The position numbers and the translations under genes are program-made. 64,000 bases of DNA from Pseudomonas fluorescens (lineage in GTDB: Bacteria; Pseudomonadota; Gammaproteobacteria; Pseudomonadales; Pseudomonadaceae), in assembly GCF_902497775.2 (NCBI RefSeq), contig NZ_OZ024668.1, positions 1,077,826 through 1,141,825 on the forward strand, given 5' to 3'. A model generated the notes under the pieces. The model was not told the DNA's origin, did not search any database, and worked only from the letters and a program-made list of their open reading frames with translations. Shown here piece by piece: positions 47,426-58,384 of the stretch (positions are counted from its first letter, which is position 1; each line of letters begins with the position of its first letter).

Positions 47426-50179
47426 ATGCTTCGAATTCGCAAACTGGTCTTAGCAATTGCCGCGGCGTCGGCGCTGTCGTCCGGTATGGCGCATGCCCTC
47501 GGGTTGGGCGAGCTGACCTTGAAGTCAGCGCAGAACCAGCCCCTGGATGCCGAGATCGAACTGCTCGATGTCCGCGACCTGACGGCGGCCGAAGTGGCGC
47601 CGAGCCTGGCGCCGCCCGAAGAGTTCGCCAAGGCCGGTGTCGAGCGCCAGGCGTTTCTCAATGACCTGAACTTCACCACGGTGATCAACCCCAACGGCAA
47701 GAGCGTGTTGCGGGTGACCTCGAGCCAGCCGCTGCCGGCACCGATGGTCAAGTTCCTGGTCCAGGTCATGTGGCCGAGCGGCCGCCTGCTGCGCGACTAC
47801 AGCGTGCTGATCGACCCGGCCAAGTTCAACACCCCGGCCGGTCAGCCAGCACCGGCGGGCGTTACGCCTGCGGTGACCGCGGCCAACTACACCACCGTGC
47901 GTCGCGACACCCTGTGGGAAATCGCTTCGAAAGCCCGTCAGGGCGGATCAGTGCAGCAGACCATGCTGGCCATCCAGGCACTGAACCCGGATGCCTTCAT
48001 CAACGGCAACATCAACTTGCTGAAAACCGGCCAGGTCCTGCGCCTGCCCGATCAACAGCAGATCACCAGTATTCCCCAGGGCCAGGCCGTCACCGAGGTT
48101 GCCGAGCAGTACGCTGCCTGGCGCCAAGGCCGGCGTCTGGGCCCGCGTGCCCGGCAGCTCGACGCTACCCGGCGCAGCGCTGCAGAAGCGGCACCGGCGC
48201 GCATCGCCAACCAGGACAACCTCAAGCTGGTCACACCCGGCAGCACGGCCGCTGCGGGCAGCAAAGGCCTCAACGACAAGCTGGCCATGGCTCAGGAAAG
48301 CCTGGATACCAGTCGTCGTGACAACGAAGAACTCAAAGGCCGCATGACCGACCTGCAGAGCCAGCTGGACAAACTGCAGCGCCTGATCGCGCTGAAGAAC
48401 GACCAGTTGGCCAAACTCGAAGCCCAGGGTGCCGCCGATGCGGGTACGCCTGAAGCTGTTGCGGCCCAGCCACCGGCGGTAACCGCCGAGCTGCAACCGG
48501 CCCCAGCCGAGCCTGTGGTCACGCCAGCCCCGGCTGCGGTCGATACCGCACCGGTTGACCCGGCGCAGCCTGCGGCTGCCGACCAGGCGCCGGCCGACTC
48601 GAACAAGATGCTCGACGACCTGCTCGGCAATCCGTTGCTGCTGGCGTTGATCGCGGGGTCTGCACTGTTGGTGCTGTTGCTTCTGCTGCTGTTGCTGGCA
48701 CGCAAGCGCAAGGCCGACCAGGAAGCGGAAAAACATCTGCGCATGGCTCGGGCCCTGGCTGAAGAGAGTGATCGCTCTCCAGACCTGGACCTGCCGCCAA
48801 GCAGCTTTGAAGGCCTCGACGTGGCGCCGCCGAACGTGACCCTGGCGCCGGCTGTGGTGGCCGCGTCTGCCGCTGCCGCGACAGCCGCCGCATTGCCGGC
48901 TGAAGAGCCTGCGCCAGTCGTTACCGAGCCTGAACCGAGCAAACCGGTGCAAGGCCCGATTGCTGCGCCGCTGGTTGCTCCGGCGGCCAGCCCTGCGGCA
49001 CCGACCGGCGACGCCGTGCTTGATGAAGCGGAACTGAGCATTGCCCGCGGCCGCCTCAATCACGCCGCCGAGCTGCTCGAGCCTGCGGTTGCCGCAGCGC
49101 CTGAGCGCAGCGACCTGCGCCTGAAACTGATGGAAGTCTATGCACGCCAGGGCGACCGCGATGCCTTTGTCGGTCATGAGCGCCAACTGATCGCCACCGG
49201 CCAGAACCATGCCGACGTCGAGGCCCTGAAAAACCGCTTCCCGGCCATGCTGGCAGTCGCGGCGGCAGGCGTCAGCGCTGCCGCACTGGCGGCCGAACTG
49301 GATGCCCAGTACGTCCAGGAGCTGCTGCAGGACGAATCGCCTGCCGAGCCCGTGGCCGAAGTCGAGCCTGTAGTCGAGGCTGAAGTTGCCCCAGTAGTTG
49401 GGCCTGTAATCGAAGCCGAGCCGGTTATCGAGCCTGAACCTGTTGTTGAAGAGCCGTTGGCTGACCTTGAGCCTGAGCCTGAAGGCGATCTGGACAGTGC
49501 CTTCGACCTGAGCCTGGAAGACGACCTGCAAGGTCTGGAGCTGGACGAGCCGCCACTGCTCGAGGAGCCATCGCTGGCCGTTGAAGAGCCTCAGGCCGAA
49601 GAAGTCGCGAGTGAGGCCAGCCAGGCTCAACCGGACTTCGATGCCTTGCTCGCAGAGCATCTTGCCCAGCCTGAACAGGCCCTGGACGACCTCGCCGATT
49701 TCGACCTCGACGTTGCCGGCGACGAACCTTCGCCACAACCGAGCAGCGAAAACGTCGACGTCGCCGCCGAGCTGGCAGCGTTCGATGAAACCATGCCGGA
49801 GTTCGACCCGCTCAGCGAGCTGGACCTGCCGGAAGACTTCGATCTTTCGCTGTCGCTGGACGACTCTGAGGCCGACAAAAACTTTGCCTCGGAGCTCGAT
49901 GACGTCAACGCCGAACTCGACAAGCTGTCGCAAAGCCTTGAGCAACCGTCGATCGAGCCGCATTTCACCGAAGCGGACGCCGCTGTAAGCGACGACCTGG
50001 ACGATGATTTCGACTACCTCGGCGGCGCCGATGAAGTGGCCACCAAGCTTGACCTGGCCCGGGCCTATATCGACATGGGCGACCATGATGGTGCCCGCGA
50101 CATCCTCGACGAAGTGCGCAAGGACGGCAGCGATGCCCAGCGCCAGGAAGCCGACGAGCTGCTCTCGCGTCTGGTCTGA
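47426..50179 (+). CDS. fimV: FimV polar hub / pilus assembly protein
   Basis: FimV organises the cell pole and supports type IV pilus secretin assembly and c-AMP signalling in Pseudomonas. The 917-residue protein has a signal peptide (about 1-25), the N-terminal FimV domain, a LysM peptidoglycan-binding domain (about 150-206), a coiled coil (about 285-330), one membrane helix (about 400-425, LALIAGSALLVLLLLLLLL) and a long acidic cytoplasmic region ending in the TPR-like FimV C-terminal motif (LDLARAYIDMGDHDGARDIL). The ATG at 47426 follows AAAGGAAGAGGTC. Confidence 0.95.
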   Translation: MLRIRKLVLAIAAASALSSGMAHALGLGELTLKSAQNQPLDAEIELLDVRDLTAAEVAPSLAPPEEFAKAGVERQAFLNDLNFTTVINPNGKSVLRVTSSQPLPAPMVKFLVQVMWPSGRLLRDYSVLIDPAKFNTPAGQPAPAGVTPAVTAANYTTVRRDTLWEIASKARQGGSVQQTMLAIQALNPDAFINGNINLLKTGQVLRLPDQQQITSIPQGQAVTEVAEQYAAWRQGRRLGPRARQLDATRRSAAEAAPARIANQDNLKLVTPGSTAAAGSKGLNDKLAMAQESLDTSRRDNEELKGRMTDLQSQLDKLQRLIALKNDQLAKLEAQGAADAGTPEAVAAQPPAVTAELQPAPAEPVVTPAPAAVDTAPVDPAQPAAADQAPADSNKMLDDLLGNPLLLALIAGSALLVLLLLLLLLARKRKADQEAEKHLRMARALAEESDRSPDLDLPPSSFEGLDVAPPNVTLAPAVVAASAAAATAAALPAEEPAPVVTEPEPSKPVQGPIAAPLVAPAASPAAPTGDAVLDEAELSIARGRLNHAAELLEPAVAAAPERSDLRLKLMEVYARQGDRDAFVGHERQLIATGQNHADVEALKNRFPAMLAVAAAGVSAAALAAELDAQYVQELLQDESPAEPVAEVEPVVEAEVAPVVGPVIEAEPVIEPEPVVEEPLADLEPEPEGDLDSAFDLSLEDDLQGLELDEPPLLEEPSLAVEEPQAEEVASEASQAQPDFDALLAEHLAQPEQALDDLADFDLDVAGDEPSPQPSSENVDVAAELAAFDETMPEFDPLSELDLPEDFDLSLSLDDSEADKNFASELDDVNAELDKLSQSLEQPSIEPHFTEADAAVSDDLDDDFDYLGGADEVATKLDLARAYIDMGDHDGARDILDEVRKDGSDAQRQEADELLSRLV

Positions 50180-50201
50180 GTTCAGCTTTTGCATGGCCGA
50201 C

Positions 50202-50220
50202 GGCAGCCCCAGTGGCTGCC
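50202..50220 (+). terminator. weak terminator-like hairpin after fimV
   Basis: GGCAGCC and GGCTGCC pair around CCAGT, 22 bases past the fimV stop. The following GTTGTCGTT is only moderately T-rich, so it may not terminate efficiently. Confidence 0.4.
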
Positions 50221-50269
50221 GTTGTCGTTATAATTCCCGCCATCTGCTAAACCGACAGGCTGTATCCCC

Positions 50270-51124
50270 TTGGAAATCATTGATAACGCGGCTGCCGAAG
50301 TGGCCGCCGAAGGCTTCTTTCGTATCGCCCTGGGCGTTGAGTACAAAGGTTCGCGCTACCGCGGTTGGCAGCGCCAGGCCAGTGGCGTGGCGAGCGTGCA
50401 GCAAACCCTGGAAGAGGCCTTGTCGCGGGTGGCCGATTCGCCGGTCATCCTGCATTGCGCCGGGCGCACCGATGCCGGCGTGCATGCCTGCGGCCAGGTA
50501 GTGCATTTCGACACCCAGGCGGTGCGCAGCATGAAAGGCTGGACCATGGGCGCCAATATCAACCTGCCGCACGACATCAGTGTGTCCTGGGCCAAGCAAA
50601 TGCCGGCGCACTTCCATGCGCGCTTCAAGGCCATTGCCCGGCGTTACCGCTATGTGATCTACAACGACCAGATCCGCCCGGCGCACCTCGGTGAAGAGGT
50701 GACCTGGAACCACCGCCCGCTGGACGCCGAGCGCATGGCCCTGGCCGCCGAGTACCTGGTCGGCACCCACGATTTCAGTGCTTTTCGCGCTGGCCAGTGC
50801 CAGGCCAAGTCGCCGATCAAGAACCTCCATCACCTGCGCGTCACCCGCCACGGCAAGATGATCGTCCTCGACATCCGCGCCAGTGCCTTCCTCCACCATA
50901 TGGTGCGCAACATTGCCGGCGTGCTGATGACCATCGGCGCCGGCGAGCGTCCGCCAGAGTGGGCCCGGGAAGTACTGGAAAGCCGCGAGCGGCGCGCCGG
51001 CGGGGTGACCGCGCATCCGTACGGGCTGTACCTGGTGCAGGTCGAGTACCACGACGAGTTCGAATTGCCCGAGCGTTACATCGGCCCACACTTCCTTACC
51101 GGCTACGAGGCATTGACGGGCTGA
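50270..51124 (+). CDS. truA: tRNA pseudouridine(38-40) synthase
   Basis: TruA modifies U38-U40 in the anticodon arm of many tRNAs. The 284-residue protein has the catalytic aspartate in GRTDAGVHACGQV, the RYRYVIYN segment and SAFLHHMVRNIAG near the end. The start is a TTG at 50270 (MEIIDNAAAEV), since no ATG occurs before the conserved domain begins; the exact N-terminus is uncertain. trpF follows after 61 bases. Confidence 0.93.
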   Translation: MEIIDNAAAEVAAEGFFRIALGVEYKGSRYRGWQRQASGVASVQQTLEEALSRVADSPVILHCAGRTDAGVHACGQVVHFDTQAVRSMKGWTMGANINLPHDISVSWAKQMPAHFHARFKAIARRYRYVIYNDQIRPAHLGEEVTWNHRPLDAERMALAAEYLVGTHDFSAFRAGQCQAKSPIKNLHHLRVTRHGKMIVLDIRASAFLHHMVRNIAGVLMTIGAGERPPEWAREVLESRERRAGGVTAHPYGLYLVQVEYHDEFELPERYIGPHFLTGYEALTG

Positions 51125-51185
51125 CGGCCCGCAAGCCATTTGCTAACATCCGGGACTTTCCGCTTTCTGCTGAGGTTCACAGGTC

Positions 51186-51806
51186 ATGAGCGCCGTTCGC
51201 AGCAAAATCTGCGGCATTACCCGCATCGAGGATGCGCTGGCCGCAGCCGAGGCGGGCGCCGATGCCATCGGCCTGGTGTTCTATGGCAAAAGCCCGCGGG
51301 CGGTCGATGTGCAGCAGGCGCGTGCGATCATCGCCGCACTGCCGCCATTCGTCACCACCGTGGGCCTGTTCGTCAACGCCAGCCGTTGCGAGCTGACGGA
51401 AATCCTCGAAGCGGTGCCACTGGACCTGCTGCAGTTCCATGGTGATGAAACCCCGGCCGAATGCGCAGGTCACAACCGCCCATGGATCAAGGCCCTGCGC
51501 GTGCGCCCGGGCGACGACCTGGAGGCCAGTTGCAAGCTGTACAGCGGTGCCAGCGGCATTCTTCTCGACGCCTATGTGGCCGGCGTGCCGGGCGGTACCG
51601 GTGAGGCCTTCGACTGGTCGCTGGTACCGAAGCAACTGAGCAAGCCGATCATCCTCGCCGGCGGCCTGTCGCCTGCTAACGTGGCGCAAGCCATCCAGCA
51701 GGTCAGGCCTTACGCGGTGGATGTCAGCGGGGGCGTGGAGCAGGCCAAGGGCATCAAGGATCCGGCACGGATCGAGGCATTTATCCGTGCGGTCAAGCAG
51801 GCGTGA
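51186..51806 (+). CDS. trpF: phosphoribosylanthranilate isomerase
   Basis: TrpF rearranges N-(5'-phosphoribosyl)anthranilate in tryptophan synthesis. The 206-residue TIM-barrel has the active cysteine in [11 protein letters not shown] and the catalytic aspartate in [20 protein letters not shown]. It is a stand-alone trpF, as is usual in Pseudomonas, away from trpDC and trpBA. GAGGTTCACAGGTC precedes the ATG. Confidence 0.95.
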   Translation: MSAVRSKICGITRIEDALAAAEAGADAIGLVFYGKSPRAVDVQQARAIIAALPPFVTTVGLFVNASRCELTEILEAVPLDLLQFHGDETPAECAGHNRPWIKALRVRPGDDLEASCKLYSGASGILLDAYVAGVPGGTGEAFDWSLVPKQLSKPIILAGGLSPANVAQAIQQVRPYAVDVSGGVEQAKGIKDPARIEAFIRAVKQA

Positions 51807-52085
51807 AAGCGCGGCATGCTGCGGATGTGACGGCTGGCCGCGCGCCATCGTCCATAGCTTTCGCAGCCCGGTGCTGCCGGATCGCGCCCATGGGCCGGTC
51901 GAAATTACCGGGTGACGCCATAGGCGTCGCCCTTACAGGTTGACGAGGGTGCGGTATCGGGGTGGCTCGCTGCAGGCGGGCACCGGAGCCGGACCATCAT
52001 CGCGACATACACGAATTGAGCTCAAGGGCATACGCGCGAGCTGGCAGCCATAGCCTGCCGGTCGCCGCTACTGGAGAAAGAAAGC
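51807..52085 (+). promoter_or_regulatory. 279-base leader region of accD
   Basis: No gene is seen between trpF and accD. It contains a stem GGGTGACGCC / GGCGTCGCCC (51911-51933) with G-U pairs, and CTGGAGAAAGAAAGC just before the accD ATG. No clear promoter was found. The length suggests a regulated leader. Confidence 0.45.
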
Positions 52086-53006
52086 ATGAGCAACTGGTTA
52101 GTAGACAAACTGATCCCTTCGATCATGCGTTCCGAGGTGAAGAAGAGTTCGGTCCCAGAAGGTCTGTGGCACAAGTGCCCGTCCTGCGAGGCCGTGCTGT
52201 ATCGTCCGGAGCTGGAAAAGACCCTGGATGTCTGCCCTAAGTGCAACCATCACATGCGTATCGGCGCCCGCGCCCGTATCGACATCTTCCTTGACGCCGA
52301 AGGCCGCGCGGAACTTGGTGCCGAGCTGGAGCCGGTCGACCGCCTGAAGTTTCGCGATGGCAAGAAGTACAAGGACCGCCTGACTGCCGCCCAGAAGCAG
52401 ACCGGCGAGAAGGACGCACTGATTTCCATGAGCGGCACCCTGCTGGGCATGCCGATCGTGGTCAGCGCCTTCGAATTCTCCTTCATGGGCGGTTCCATGG
52501 GTGCCATCGTCGGCGAGCGTTTCGTACGTGCCGCCAACTACGCCCTGGAAAACCGCTGCCCGATGGTCTGCTTCTCGGCCTCCGGTGGTGCGCGCATGCA
52601 GGAAGCGCTGATCTCGCTGATGCAGATGGCCAAGACCTCGGCGGTACTGGCGCGCCTGCGCGAAGAAGGCATTCCGTTCATCTCGGTGCTGACCGACCCG
52701 GTCTACGGCGGCGTTTCCGCCAGCCTGGCAATGCTTGGCGACGTCATCGTCGGTGAGCCGAAAGCGCTGATCGGCTTCGCCGGCCCGCGCGTGATCGAGC
52801 AGACCGTACGCGAGAAGCTGCCAGAAGGCTTCCAGCGCAGCGAGTTCCTGCTGGAGCACGGCGCCATCGACATGATCATCCCGCGTCAGGAGCTGCGTCC
52901 GCGCCTGGGCAACCTGCTGGCCCAGATGATGGGCCTGCCGACGCCGAAGTTCGTCGCTCCGGTGATCGAGCCGATCATCGTTCCGCCGGCGCCTGCCACC
53001 GTATGA
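52086..53006 (+). CDS. accD: acetyl-CoA carboxylase carboxyltransferase subunit beta
   Basis: AccD with AccA transfers carboxyl from biotin to acetyl-CoA, giving malonyl-CoA. The 306-residue subunit has the N-terminal zinc ribbon (Cys31, Cys34, Cys50, Cys53), which in E. coli also binds its own mRNA, and the carboxyltransferase core with [12 protein letters not shown] and SGGARMQEA. The C-terminal PAPATV tail is short. It overlaps folC by an ATGA. A 279-base upstream region precedes it. Confidence 0.97.
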   Translation: MSNWLVDKLIPSIMRSEVKKSSVPEGLWHKCPSCEAVLYRPELEKTLDVCPKCNHHMRIGARARIDIFLDAEGRAELGAELEPVDRLKFRDGKKYKDRLTAAQKQTGEKDALISMSGTLLGMPIVVSAFEFSFMGGSMGAIVGERFVRAANYALENRCPMVCFSASGGARMQEALISLMQMAKTSAVLARLREEGIPFISVLTDPVYGGVSASLAMLGDVIVGEPKALIGFAGPRVIEQTVREKLPEGFQRSEFLLEHGAIDMIIPRQELRPRLGNLLAQMMGLPTPKFVAPVIEPIIVPPAPATV

Positions 53007-54310
53007 CCCAACGTACCCTTGGCGACTGGCTCGCCTACCTCGAGCAGTTGCATCCGTCGGCCATCGACATGGGCCTGGAGCGTTCGCAACAGGTCGCTGC
53101 GCGGCTCGGGCTGGGCCAGCCGGCGCCACGGGTAATCACCGTGACCGGCACCAACGGCAAGGGTTCGACCTGTGCCTTTGTCGCCGCGTTGCTGCGCGCC
53201 CAGGGTCTCAAGGTCGGTGTCTACAGCTCGCCGCACCTGCTGCGTTACAACGAGCGGGTGCAGATCAACGGCGCTGAAGCCGGCGATGAGCAACTGTGCC
53301 AGGCCTTTGCCGCTGTCGAAGCGGCCCGCGGCGAAATCTCCCTGACCTACTTCGAGGCCGGCACCCTGGCGGCGCTCTGGCTGTTCAAGCAGGCGGCGCT
53401 GGACGCCGTGGTGCTTGAGGTCGGCCTGGGCGGGCGGCTGGACACTGTCAACATCGTCGATGCCGATGTTGCACTGGTCACCAGCATAGGTGTCGATCAT
53501 GTCGACTACCTGGGCGACACGCGAGAGTTGGTGGCCTTCGAGAAGGCCGGGATCTTCCGTCAGGGCAAGCCGGCCCTGTGTGGTGACCTGAACCCGCCAC
53601 AGCCGCTGCTCGACAAGGCGCGCGAACTGGCGTGCCCGTTCTTCCTGCGTGGGCGTGATTTCGACCTCGCCAGCACCGATCACCACTGGCAGTGGCGGGG
53701 CGTCGATGCGCGCGGCCAGACGGTCGAGCTGTATGATCTGCCCCTGCTCGACCTGCCGATGGAAAACGCCGCGCTGGCGCTGCAGGCCTACCTGTTGCTC
53801 GACCTGCCGTGGGATGCCGGGCAGATCGCCAAGACCCTGCGCGATACGCGCATGGTCGGCCGCCTTGATCGTCGGGCCTTCACCTGGCAAGGCAAAGCGT
53901 TGACTATTCTCATGGATGTCGGGCACAACCCGCATGCTGCCGAGTACCTGGCTCAGCGCCTGGCTGCCCGGCCAGTGCCGGGCAAGCGCCTGGCCGTGTT
54001 CGGTTTGCTGGCCGACAAGGACCTCGAAGGGGTGATCAAGCCGCTGCAATCTCAGGTTCAGGCCTGGGCCGTGGCGCCGCTGGAAACCGCCCGCAGCCGG
54101 CTTGCAAGCGAGTTGCAGGTGGCGCTGACGAACCTTGGCGCTGTGGTGCAGTCTTACGCCAGTGTTGCGCAGGCCCTGGAAGGGCAGTGCGCACAGGCAA
54201 CGGCGGATGATGAAATCCTGCTGTTCGGATCATTTTTCTGTGTCGGCGAAGCCTTGCAGTGGCTCGACCGGCAGGCCACGGAGGACGGGGCAAATGGCAT
54301 TGCTGGATAA
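53003..54310 (+). CDS. folC: bifunctional dihydrofolate / folylpolyglutamate synthase
   Basis: FolC adds glutamate to dihydropteroate and to folates. The 435-residue protein has the P-loop [17 protein letters not shown], the [18 protein letters not shown] signature and [26 protein letters not shown]. It overlaps accD by four bases and the SPOR gene by 17 bases, so the three are one operon. Confidence 0.95.
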   Translation: MTQRTLGDWLAYLEQLHPSAIDMGLERSQQVAARLGLGQPAPRVITVTGTNGKGSTCAFVAALLRAQGLKVGVYSSPHLLRYNERVQINGAEAGDEQLCQAFAAVEAARGEISLTYFEAGTLAALWLFKQAALDAVVLEVGLGGRLDTVNIVDADVALVTSIGVDHVDYLGDTRELVAFEKAGIFRQGKPALCGDLNPPQPLLDKARELACPFFLRGRDFDLASTDHHWQWRGVDARGQTVELYDLPLLDLPMENAALALQAYLLLDLPWDAGQIAKTLRDTRMVGRLDRRAFTWQGKALTILMDVGHNPHAAEYLAQRLAARPVPGKRLAVFGLLADKDLEGVIKPLQSQVQAWAVAPLETARSRLASELQVALTNLGAVVQSYASVAQALEGQCAQATADDEILLFGSFFCVGEALQWLDRQATEDGANGIAG

Positions 54311-54956
54311 AGTGGTCAAGCAACGCATGGTCGGGGCGCTGGTGCTGGTGGCACTGGCGGTGATTTTCCTGCCGATGCTGTTCTCCCGCGAAGACGAAAT
54401 GCGCCAGGTGCGTGTCTCGGCCCCCGAGGCACCGGCTGCGCCGACCCTGCCGCAAGTGCAGGTCGAGCCTGTTCAGGTCCCGGAGCCGCAGGTGTTGCCT
54501 GAAGAGCCGGTCATCGTCGAGCAGTCCGCTGCACCGGTACAGGCGCCGAGCACGCCGATTGCCCCGGCGCCAAGCGCCACGCCGACGTCAGCCCCGGCTG
54601 CACCGGCTGTCGCCGCAAAACCGGCTGCGCCTGCGCCAGCCAAGGTCGAAACCAAGCCGGCAGCTACGGTCGCCACCGCGCCTAAACCGGCTGCAAGCAA
54701 GGTCGACGCCAATGGCCTGCCGGTCAGCTGGTCGATCCAGATGGCTAGCCTGTCCAATCGCGCAAGCGCCGACAACCTGCAGAAAACCCTGCGCAGCCAG
54801 GGCTACAATGCCTATATCCGTTCGGCCGAAGGCATGAACCGGGTGTATGTCGGGCCGTTGATCGAGCGCGCCGAGGCCGAGCGCCTGCGCGATGTGATCA
54901 ACCGCCAGCAGAAGCTCAAGGGCTTTGTCGTACGCTTCCAGCCCGAGCGCAGTTGA
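54294..54956 (+). CDS. SPOR domain-containing protein (DedD-like)
   Basis: The 220-residue protein has a short cytoplasmic N-terminus, one membrane helix (about 13-28, ALVLVALAVIFLPMLF), a long Pro/Ala/Val-rich linker and a C-terminal SPOR domain (about 142-219, WSIQMASLSNRASADNLQKTL). SPOR domains bind denuded glycan at the septum, so this protein should act in cell division like E. coli DedD, which also follows folC. The ATG at 54294 lies inside folC with GAGGACGGGG before it. Confidence 0.88.
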   Translation: MALLDKVVKQRMVGALVLVALAVIFLPMLFSREDEMRQVRVSAPEAPAAPTLPQVQVEPVQVPEPQVLPEEPVIVEQSAAPVQAPSTPIAPAPSATPTSAPAAPAVAAKPAAPAPAKVETKPAATVATAPKPAASKVDANGLPVSWSIQMASLSNRASADNLQKTLRSQGYNAYIRSAEGMNRVYVGPLIERAEAERLRDVINRQQKLKGFVVRFQPERS

Positions 54957-54963
54957 ACCCTTG

Positions 54964-54985
54964 CCGCCCGGCCCGTACCGGGCGG
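54964..54985. other. perfect hairpin between the SPOR gene and cvpA
   Basis: CCGCCCGG and CCGGGCGG pair perfectly around a six-base loop, eight bases past the stop. There is no T-run, so it is not an intrinsic terminator; a 3' stabilising stem is possible. A -10-like TAAAAT (55020-55025) lies before cvpA. Confidence 0.55.
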
Positions 54986-55055
54986 TAAATCACTGCTTAC
55001 CGACAGCCCGTTGCTCTGGTAAAATGCGCCGCCTTATCCGTTTGCAGGCAACACT

Positions 55056-55610
55056 GTGGCATTTACCTGGGTCGACTGGGCGATTCTCGCGATCATCGCC
55101 ATTTCTTCGCTGATCAGTCTCAAGCGCGGCTTTGTCAAAGAGGCCTTGTCGCTGCTTACCTGGATCATCGCCGGTGCCGTGGCCTGGATGTTCGGTGGCT
55201 CGCTGTCGCAGTACCTGGAAGCTTATATCCAGACGCCTTCGGCCCGGGTCATCGGCGGATGCGCCATTCTTTTCGTCGCCACCCTGCTGGTGGGGGCCAT
55301 GATCAACTTTCTCATCGGCGAGCTGATTCGCGTCACCGGGCTGTCCGGGACCGATCGCTTCCTGGGCATGGCCTTTGGTGCCGCCCGTGGGGCCTTGCTG
55401 GTGGTAGTGGCTGTCGGGCTGTTGAGCCTGGGGCCGGTACAACAGGATCAGTGGTGGCAGGAGTCTCGCCTCCTGCCACAATTTCTATTGGTGGCTGACT
55501 GGTCGAAAAACCTCATTCTGGGTTTCACCAGTCAGTGGCTAGCCAGCGGGATCAGCGCACCGGCTGATCTCCCGTTCCAGGAACAGCTGCTGGGGCCCAA
55601 AACGCCTTGA
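55056..55610 (+). CDS. cvpA: CvpA family membrane protein
   Basis: The 184-residue protein has four predicted membrane helices and begins VDWAILAIIAISSLISLKRGFVKEALSL, matching CvpA, needed for colicin V export and later linked to envelope stress and bile resistance in enterobacteria. The GTG at 55056 is chosen as no ATG fits. It precedes purF by 41 bases, the conserved cvpA-purF pair. Confidence 0.92.
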   Translation: MAFTWVDWAILAIIAISSLISLKRGFVKEALSLLTWIIAGAVAWMFGGSLSQYLEAYIQTPSARVIGGCAILFVATLLVGAMINFLIGELIRVTGLSGTDRFLGMAFGAARGALLVVVAVGLLSLGPVQQDQWWQESRLLPQFLLVADWSKNLILGFTSQWLASGISAPADLPFQEQLLGPKTP

Positions 55611-55651
55611 GCGCTTTTCAATCCAGTTTCATTAAGTAGGGGTTGCGTCGC

Positions 55652-57157
55652 ATGTGTGGCATCGTCGGTATCGTCGGTAAGTCGAACGTCAATCAGGCGC
55701 TGTATGACGCGCTAACCGTCCTCCAGCACCGCGGCCAGGACGCTGCCGGTATTGTGACCAGTCATGATGGCCGGTTATTCCTGCGCAAGGACAACGGCCT
55801 GGTCCGTGACGTGTTCCAGCAGCGCCATATGCAGCGCCTGGTCGGTCACATGGGTATTGGCCATGTGCGCTACCCGACCGCGGGCAGCTCGACCTCGGCC
55901 GAGGCCCAGCCGTTCTACGTCAACTCGCCCTACGGCATCACCCTGGCGCACAACGGCAACCTGACCAACGTCGAACAGTTGGCCAAGGAGATCTACGAGT
56001 CCGACCTGCGCCACGTCAACACCAATTCCGATTCGGAAGTGCTGCTCAACGTCTTCGCCCATGAGCTGGCGGTGCGTGGCAAGCTGCAACCGACCGAAGA
56101 AGACGTGTTCGCCGCGGTCACCGACGTGCACAACCGCTGTGTCGGCGGCTACGCGGTGGTGGCGATGATCACCGGCTATGGCATCGTTGGTTTCCGTGAC
56201 CCGAACGGTATTCGCCCGATCGTTTTCGGCCAGCGTCACACCGACGAAGGCGTCGAGTACATGATCGCCTCCGAAAGCGTGTCGCTGGACGTGCTGGGCT
56301 TCACCCTGATCCGTGACCTGGCACCGGGCGAGGCGGTATACATCACTGAAGAGGGCAAGCTGCACACCCGTCAGTGCGCGACCAACCCGCAGCTGTCGCC
56401 GTGCATCTTCGAGCACGTCTACCTGGCTCGCCCTGACTCGATCATCGACGGCGTCTCGGTGTACAAGGCGCGTCTGCGCATGGGCGAGAAGCTGGCCGAG
56501 AAGATCCAGCGCGAGCGCCCTGACCACGACATCGACGTGGTCATCCCGATTCCCGACACCAGCCGCACCGCAGCGCTGGAACTGGCCAACCACCTGGGCG
56601 TCAAGTTCCGCGAAGGCTTCGTCAAGAACCGCTACATCGGCCGTACCTTCATCATGCCCGGCCAGGCCGCACGCAAGAAATCGGTGCGCCAGAAACTCAA
56701 CGCCATCGAGCTGGAATTCCGCGGCAAGAACGTGATGCTGGTGGACGACTCGATCGTGCGCGGCACCACCTGCAAGCAGATCATCCAGATGGCCCGCGAA
56801 GCCGGCGCGAAAAACGTCTACTTCTGCTCGGCTGCTCCGGCGGTACGCTTCCCTAACGTCTACGGCATCGACATGCCGAGTGCCCACGAGCTGATCGCAC
56901 ACAATCGCAGCACCCAGGATGTCGCCGAACTGATTGGCGCCGACTGGCTGGTCTACCAGGACCTGCCGGACCTGATCGAAGCGGTCGGCGGTGGCAAGAT
57001 CAAGATCGAGCATTTCGATTGCGCGGTATTCGACGGCAAGTACGTCACCGGCGACATCGACGAAGCCTACCTGGACAAGATCGAGCAGGCGCGTAACGAC
57101 GCCTCCAAGGTCAAGAACCAGGCGGTCAGCGCGATCATCGACCTCTACAACAACTAA
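55652..57157 (+). CDS. purF: amidophosphoribosyltransferase
   Basis: PurF makes 5-phosphoribosylamine from PRPP and glutamine, the first committed purine step. The 501-residue enzyme begins MCGIVGIVG, so removal of Met exposes the catalytic Cys2; the frame is open three codons further upstream but this start is required for activity. The PRPP site [18 protein letters not shown] is intact. It is the long form with C-terminal [15 protein letters not shown]. metZ starts 15 bases downstream. Confidence 0.97.
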   Translation: MCGIVGIVGKSNVNQALYDALTVLQHRGQDAAGIVTSHDGRLFLRKDNGLVRDVFQQRHMQRLVGHMGIGHVRYPTAGSSTSAEAQPFYVNSPYGITLAHNGNLTNVEQLAKEIYESDLRHVNTNSDSEVLLNVFAHELAVRGKLQPTEEDVFAAVTDVHNRCVGGYAVVAMITGYGIVGFRDPNGIRPIVFGQRHTDEGVEYMIASESVSLDVLGFTLIRDLAPGEAVYITEEGKLHTRQCATNPQLSPCIFEHVYLARPDSIIDGVSVYKARLRMGEKLAEKIQRERPDHDIDVVIPIPDTSRTAALELANHLGVKFREGFVKNRYIGRTFIMPGQAARKKSVRQKLNAIELEFRGKNVMLVDDSIVRGTTCKQIIQMAREAGAKNVYFCSAAPAVRFPNVYGIDMPSAHELIAHNRSTQDVAELIGADWLVYQDLPDLIEAVGGGKIKIEHFDCAVFDGKYVTGDIDEAYLDKIEQARNDASKVKNQAVSAIIDLYNN

Positions 57158-57172
57158 GTTAGGAGCAGCGGC

Positions 57173-58384
57173 ATGACACAGGAATGGGATGCCGGGCGCC
57201 TGGACAGCGACCTCGAAGGGGTCGCTTTCGACACGCTGGCGGTACGCGCCGGCCAGCATCGCACGCCGGAAGGTGAGCACAGCGACCCGCTGTTCTTCAC
57301 CTCCAGCTACGTGTTCCGTACGGCGGCCGATGCCGCCGCGCGGTTCGCCGGCGAGGTTCCAGGCAACGTCTATTCACGCTACACCAACCCGACCGTGCGC
57401 GCGTTCGAAGAGCGCATCGCCGCCCTTGAAGGCGCCGAGCAGGCGGTAGCCACCTCCACCGGCATGTCGGCGATCCTCTCGATCGTCATGGCCCTGTGCA
57501 GCGCCGGCGACCACGTGCTGGTGTCGCAGAGCGTCTTCGGTTCGACCATCAGCCTGTTCGAGAAGTACTTCAAGCGCTTCGGCGTGCAGGTCGACTACGT
57601 GCCGCTGACCGATCTGGCCGCCTGGGACCAGGCGATCAAGGCCAACACCAAGCTGCTGTTCGTCGAATCGCCCTCAAACCCCTTGGCGGAGCTTGTGGAT
57701 ATCGCCGCCCTGGCCGAGATCGCCCATGCCAAGGGCGCGCAACTGGTAGTCGACAACTGTTTCAGCACCCCGGCCTTGCAGCAGCCGCTGAAGCTGGGCG
57801 CCGACATTGTCGTGCACTCGGCGACCAAGTTCATCGACGGCCAGGGTCGTTGCATGGGCGGCGTGGTTGCCGGGCGCAGCGAGCAGATGAAGGAAGTGGT
57901 GGGCTTTCTGCGCACCGCCGGGCCGTCCCTGAGCCCGTTCAACGCCTGGATCTTCCTCAAGGGCCTGGAGACCCTCAACCTGCGCATGCGCGCCCACTGC
58001 GCCAACGCCCAGGCCCTGGCCGAATGGCTGGAGCAGCAGGACGGCATCGACAAGGTCCATTACGCGGGCCTGCAGAGCCATCCGCAGCATGAGCTGGCCA
58101 AGCAGCAGATGAGCGGCTTCGGCGCGGTGGTGAGCTTCGAGGTCAAGGGCGGCAAAGAGGGCGCCTGGCGCTTCATCGACGCCACCCGGCTGATTTCGAT
58201 CACCGCCAACCTGGGTGACAGCAAGACCACCATCACCCACCCGGGCACCACCTCCCACGGCCGTCTGTCGCCGCAGGAGCGTGAGGCCGCCGGCATTCGC
58301 GACAGCCTGATCCGGGTTGCCGTGGGCCTGGAAGACGTCGCTGACCTCAAGGCCGATCTGGCCCGCGGGCTGGCGGCGCTGTGA
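57173..58384 (+). CDS. metZ: O-succinylhomoserine sulfhydrylase
   Basis: MetZ makes homocysteine directly from O-succinylhomoserine and sulfide, the route used by Pseudomonas. The 403-residue Cys/Met-metabolism PLP enzyme has the lysine in [15 protein letters not shown], the YSRYTNPT segment and [34 protein letters not shown] precedes the ATG. Its stop overlaps the SDR start by four bases (GTGA). Confidence 0.95.
   Translation: MTQEWDAGRLDSDLEGVAFDTLAVRAGQHRTPEGEHSDPLFFTSSYVFRTAADAAARFAGEVPGNVYSRYTNPTVRAFEERIAALEGAEQAVATSTGMSAILSIVMALCSAGDHVLVSQSVFGSTISLFEKYFKRFGVQVDYVPLTDLAAWDQAIKANTKLLFVESPSNPLAELVDIAALAEIAHAKGAQLVVDNCFSTPALQQPLKLGADIVVHSATKFIDGQGRCMGGVVAGRSEQMKEVVGFLRTAGPSLSPFNAWIFLKGLETLNLRMRAHCANAQALAEWLEQQDGIDKVHYAGLQSHPQHELAKQQMSGFGAVVSFEVKGGKEGAWRFIDATRLISITANLGDSKTTITHPGTTSHGRLSPQEREAAGIRDSLIRVAVGLEDVADLKADLARGLAAL

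Noticed and set aside
47948..50194. A 748-codon open frame opposite fimV
   Set aside because: Antisense shadow of the acidic, codon-biased fimV gene; the product is Gln/Arg/Leu-rich without any recognisable domain.
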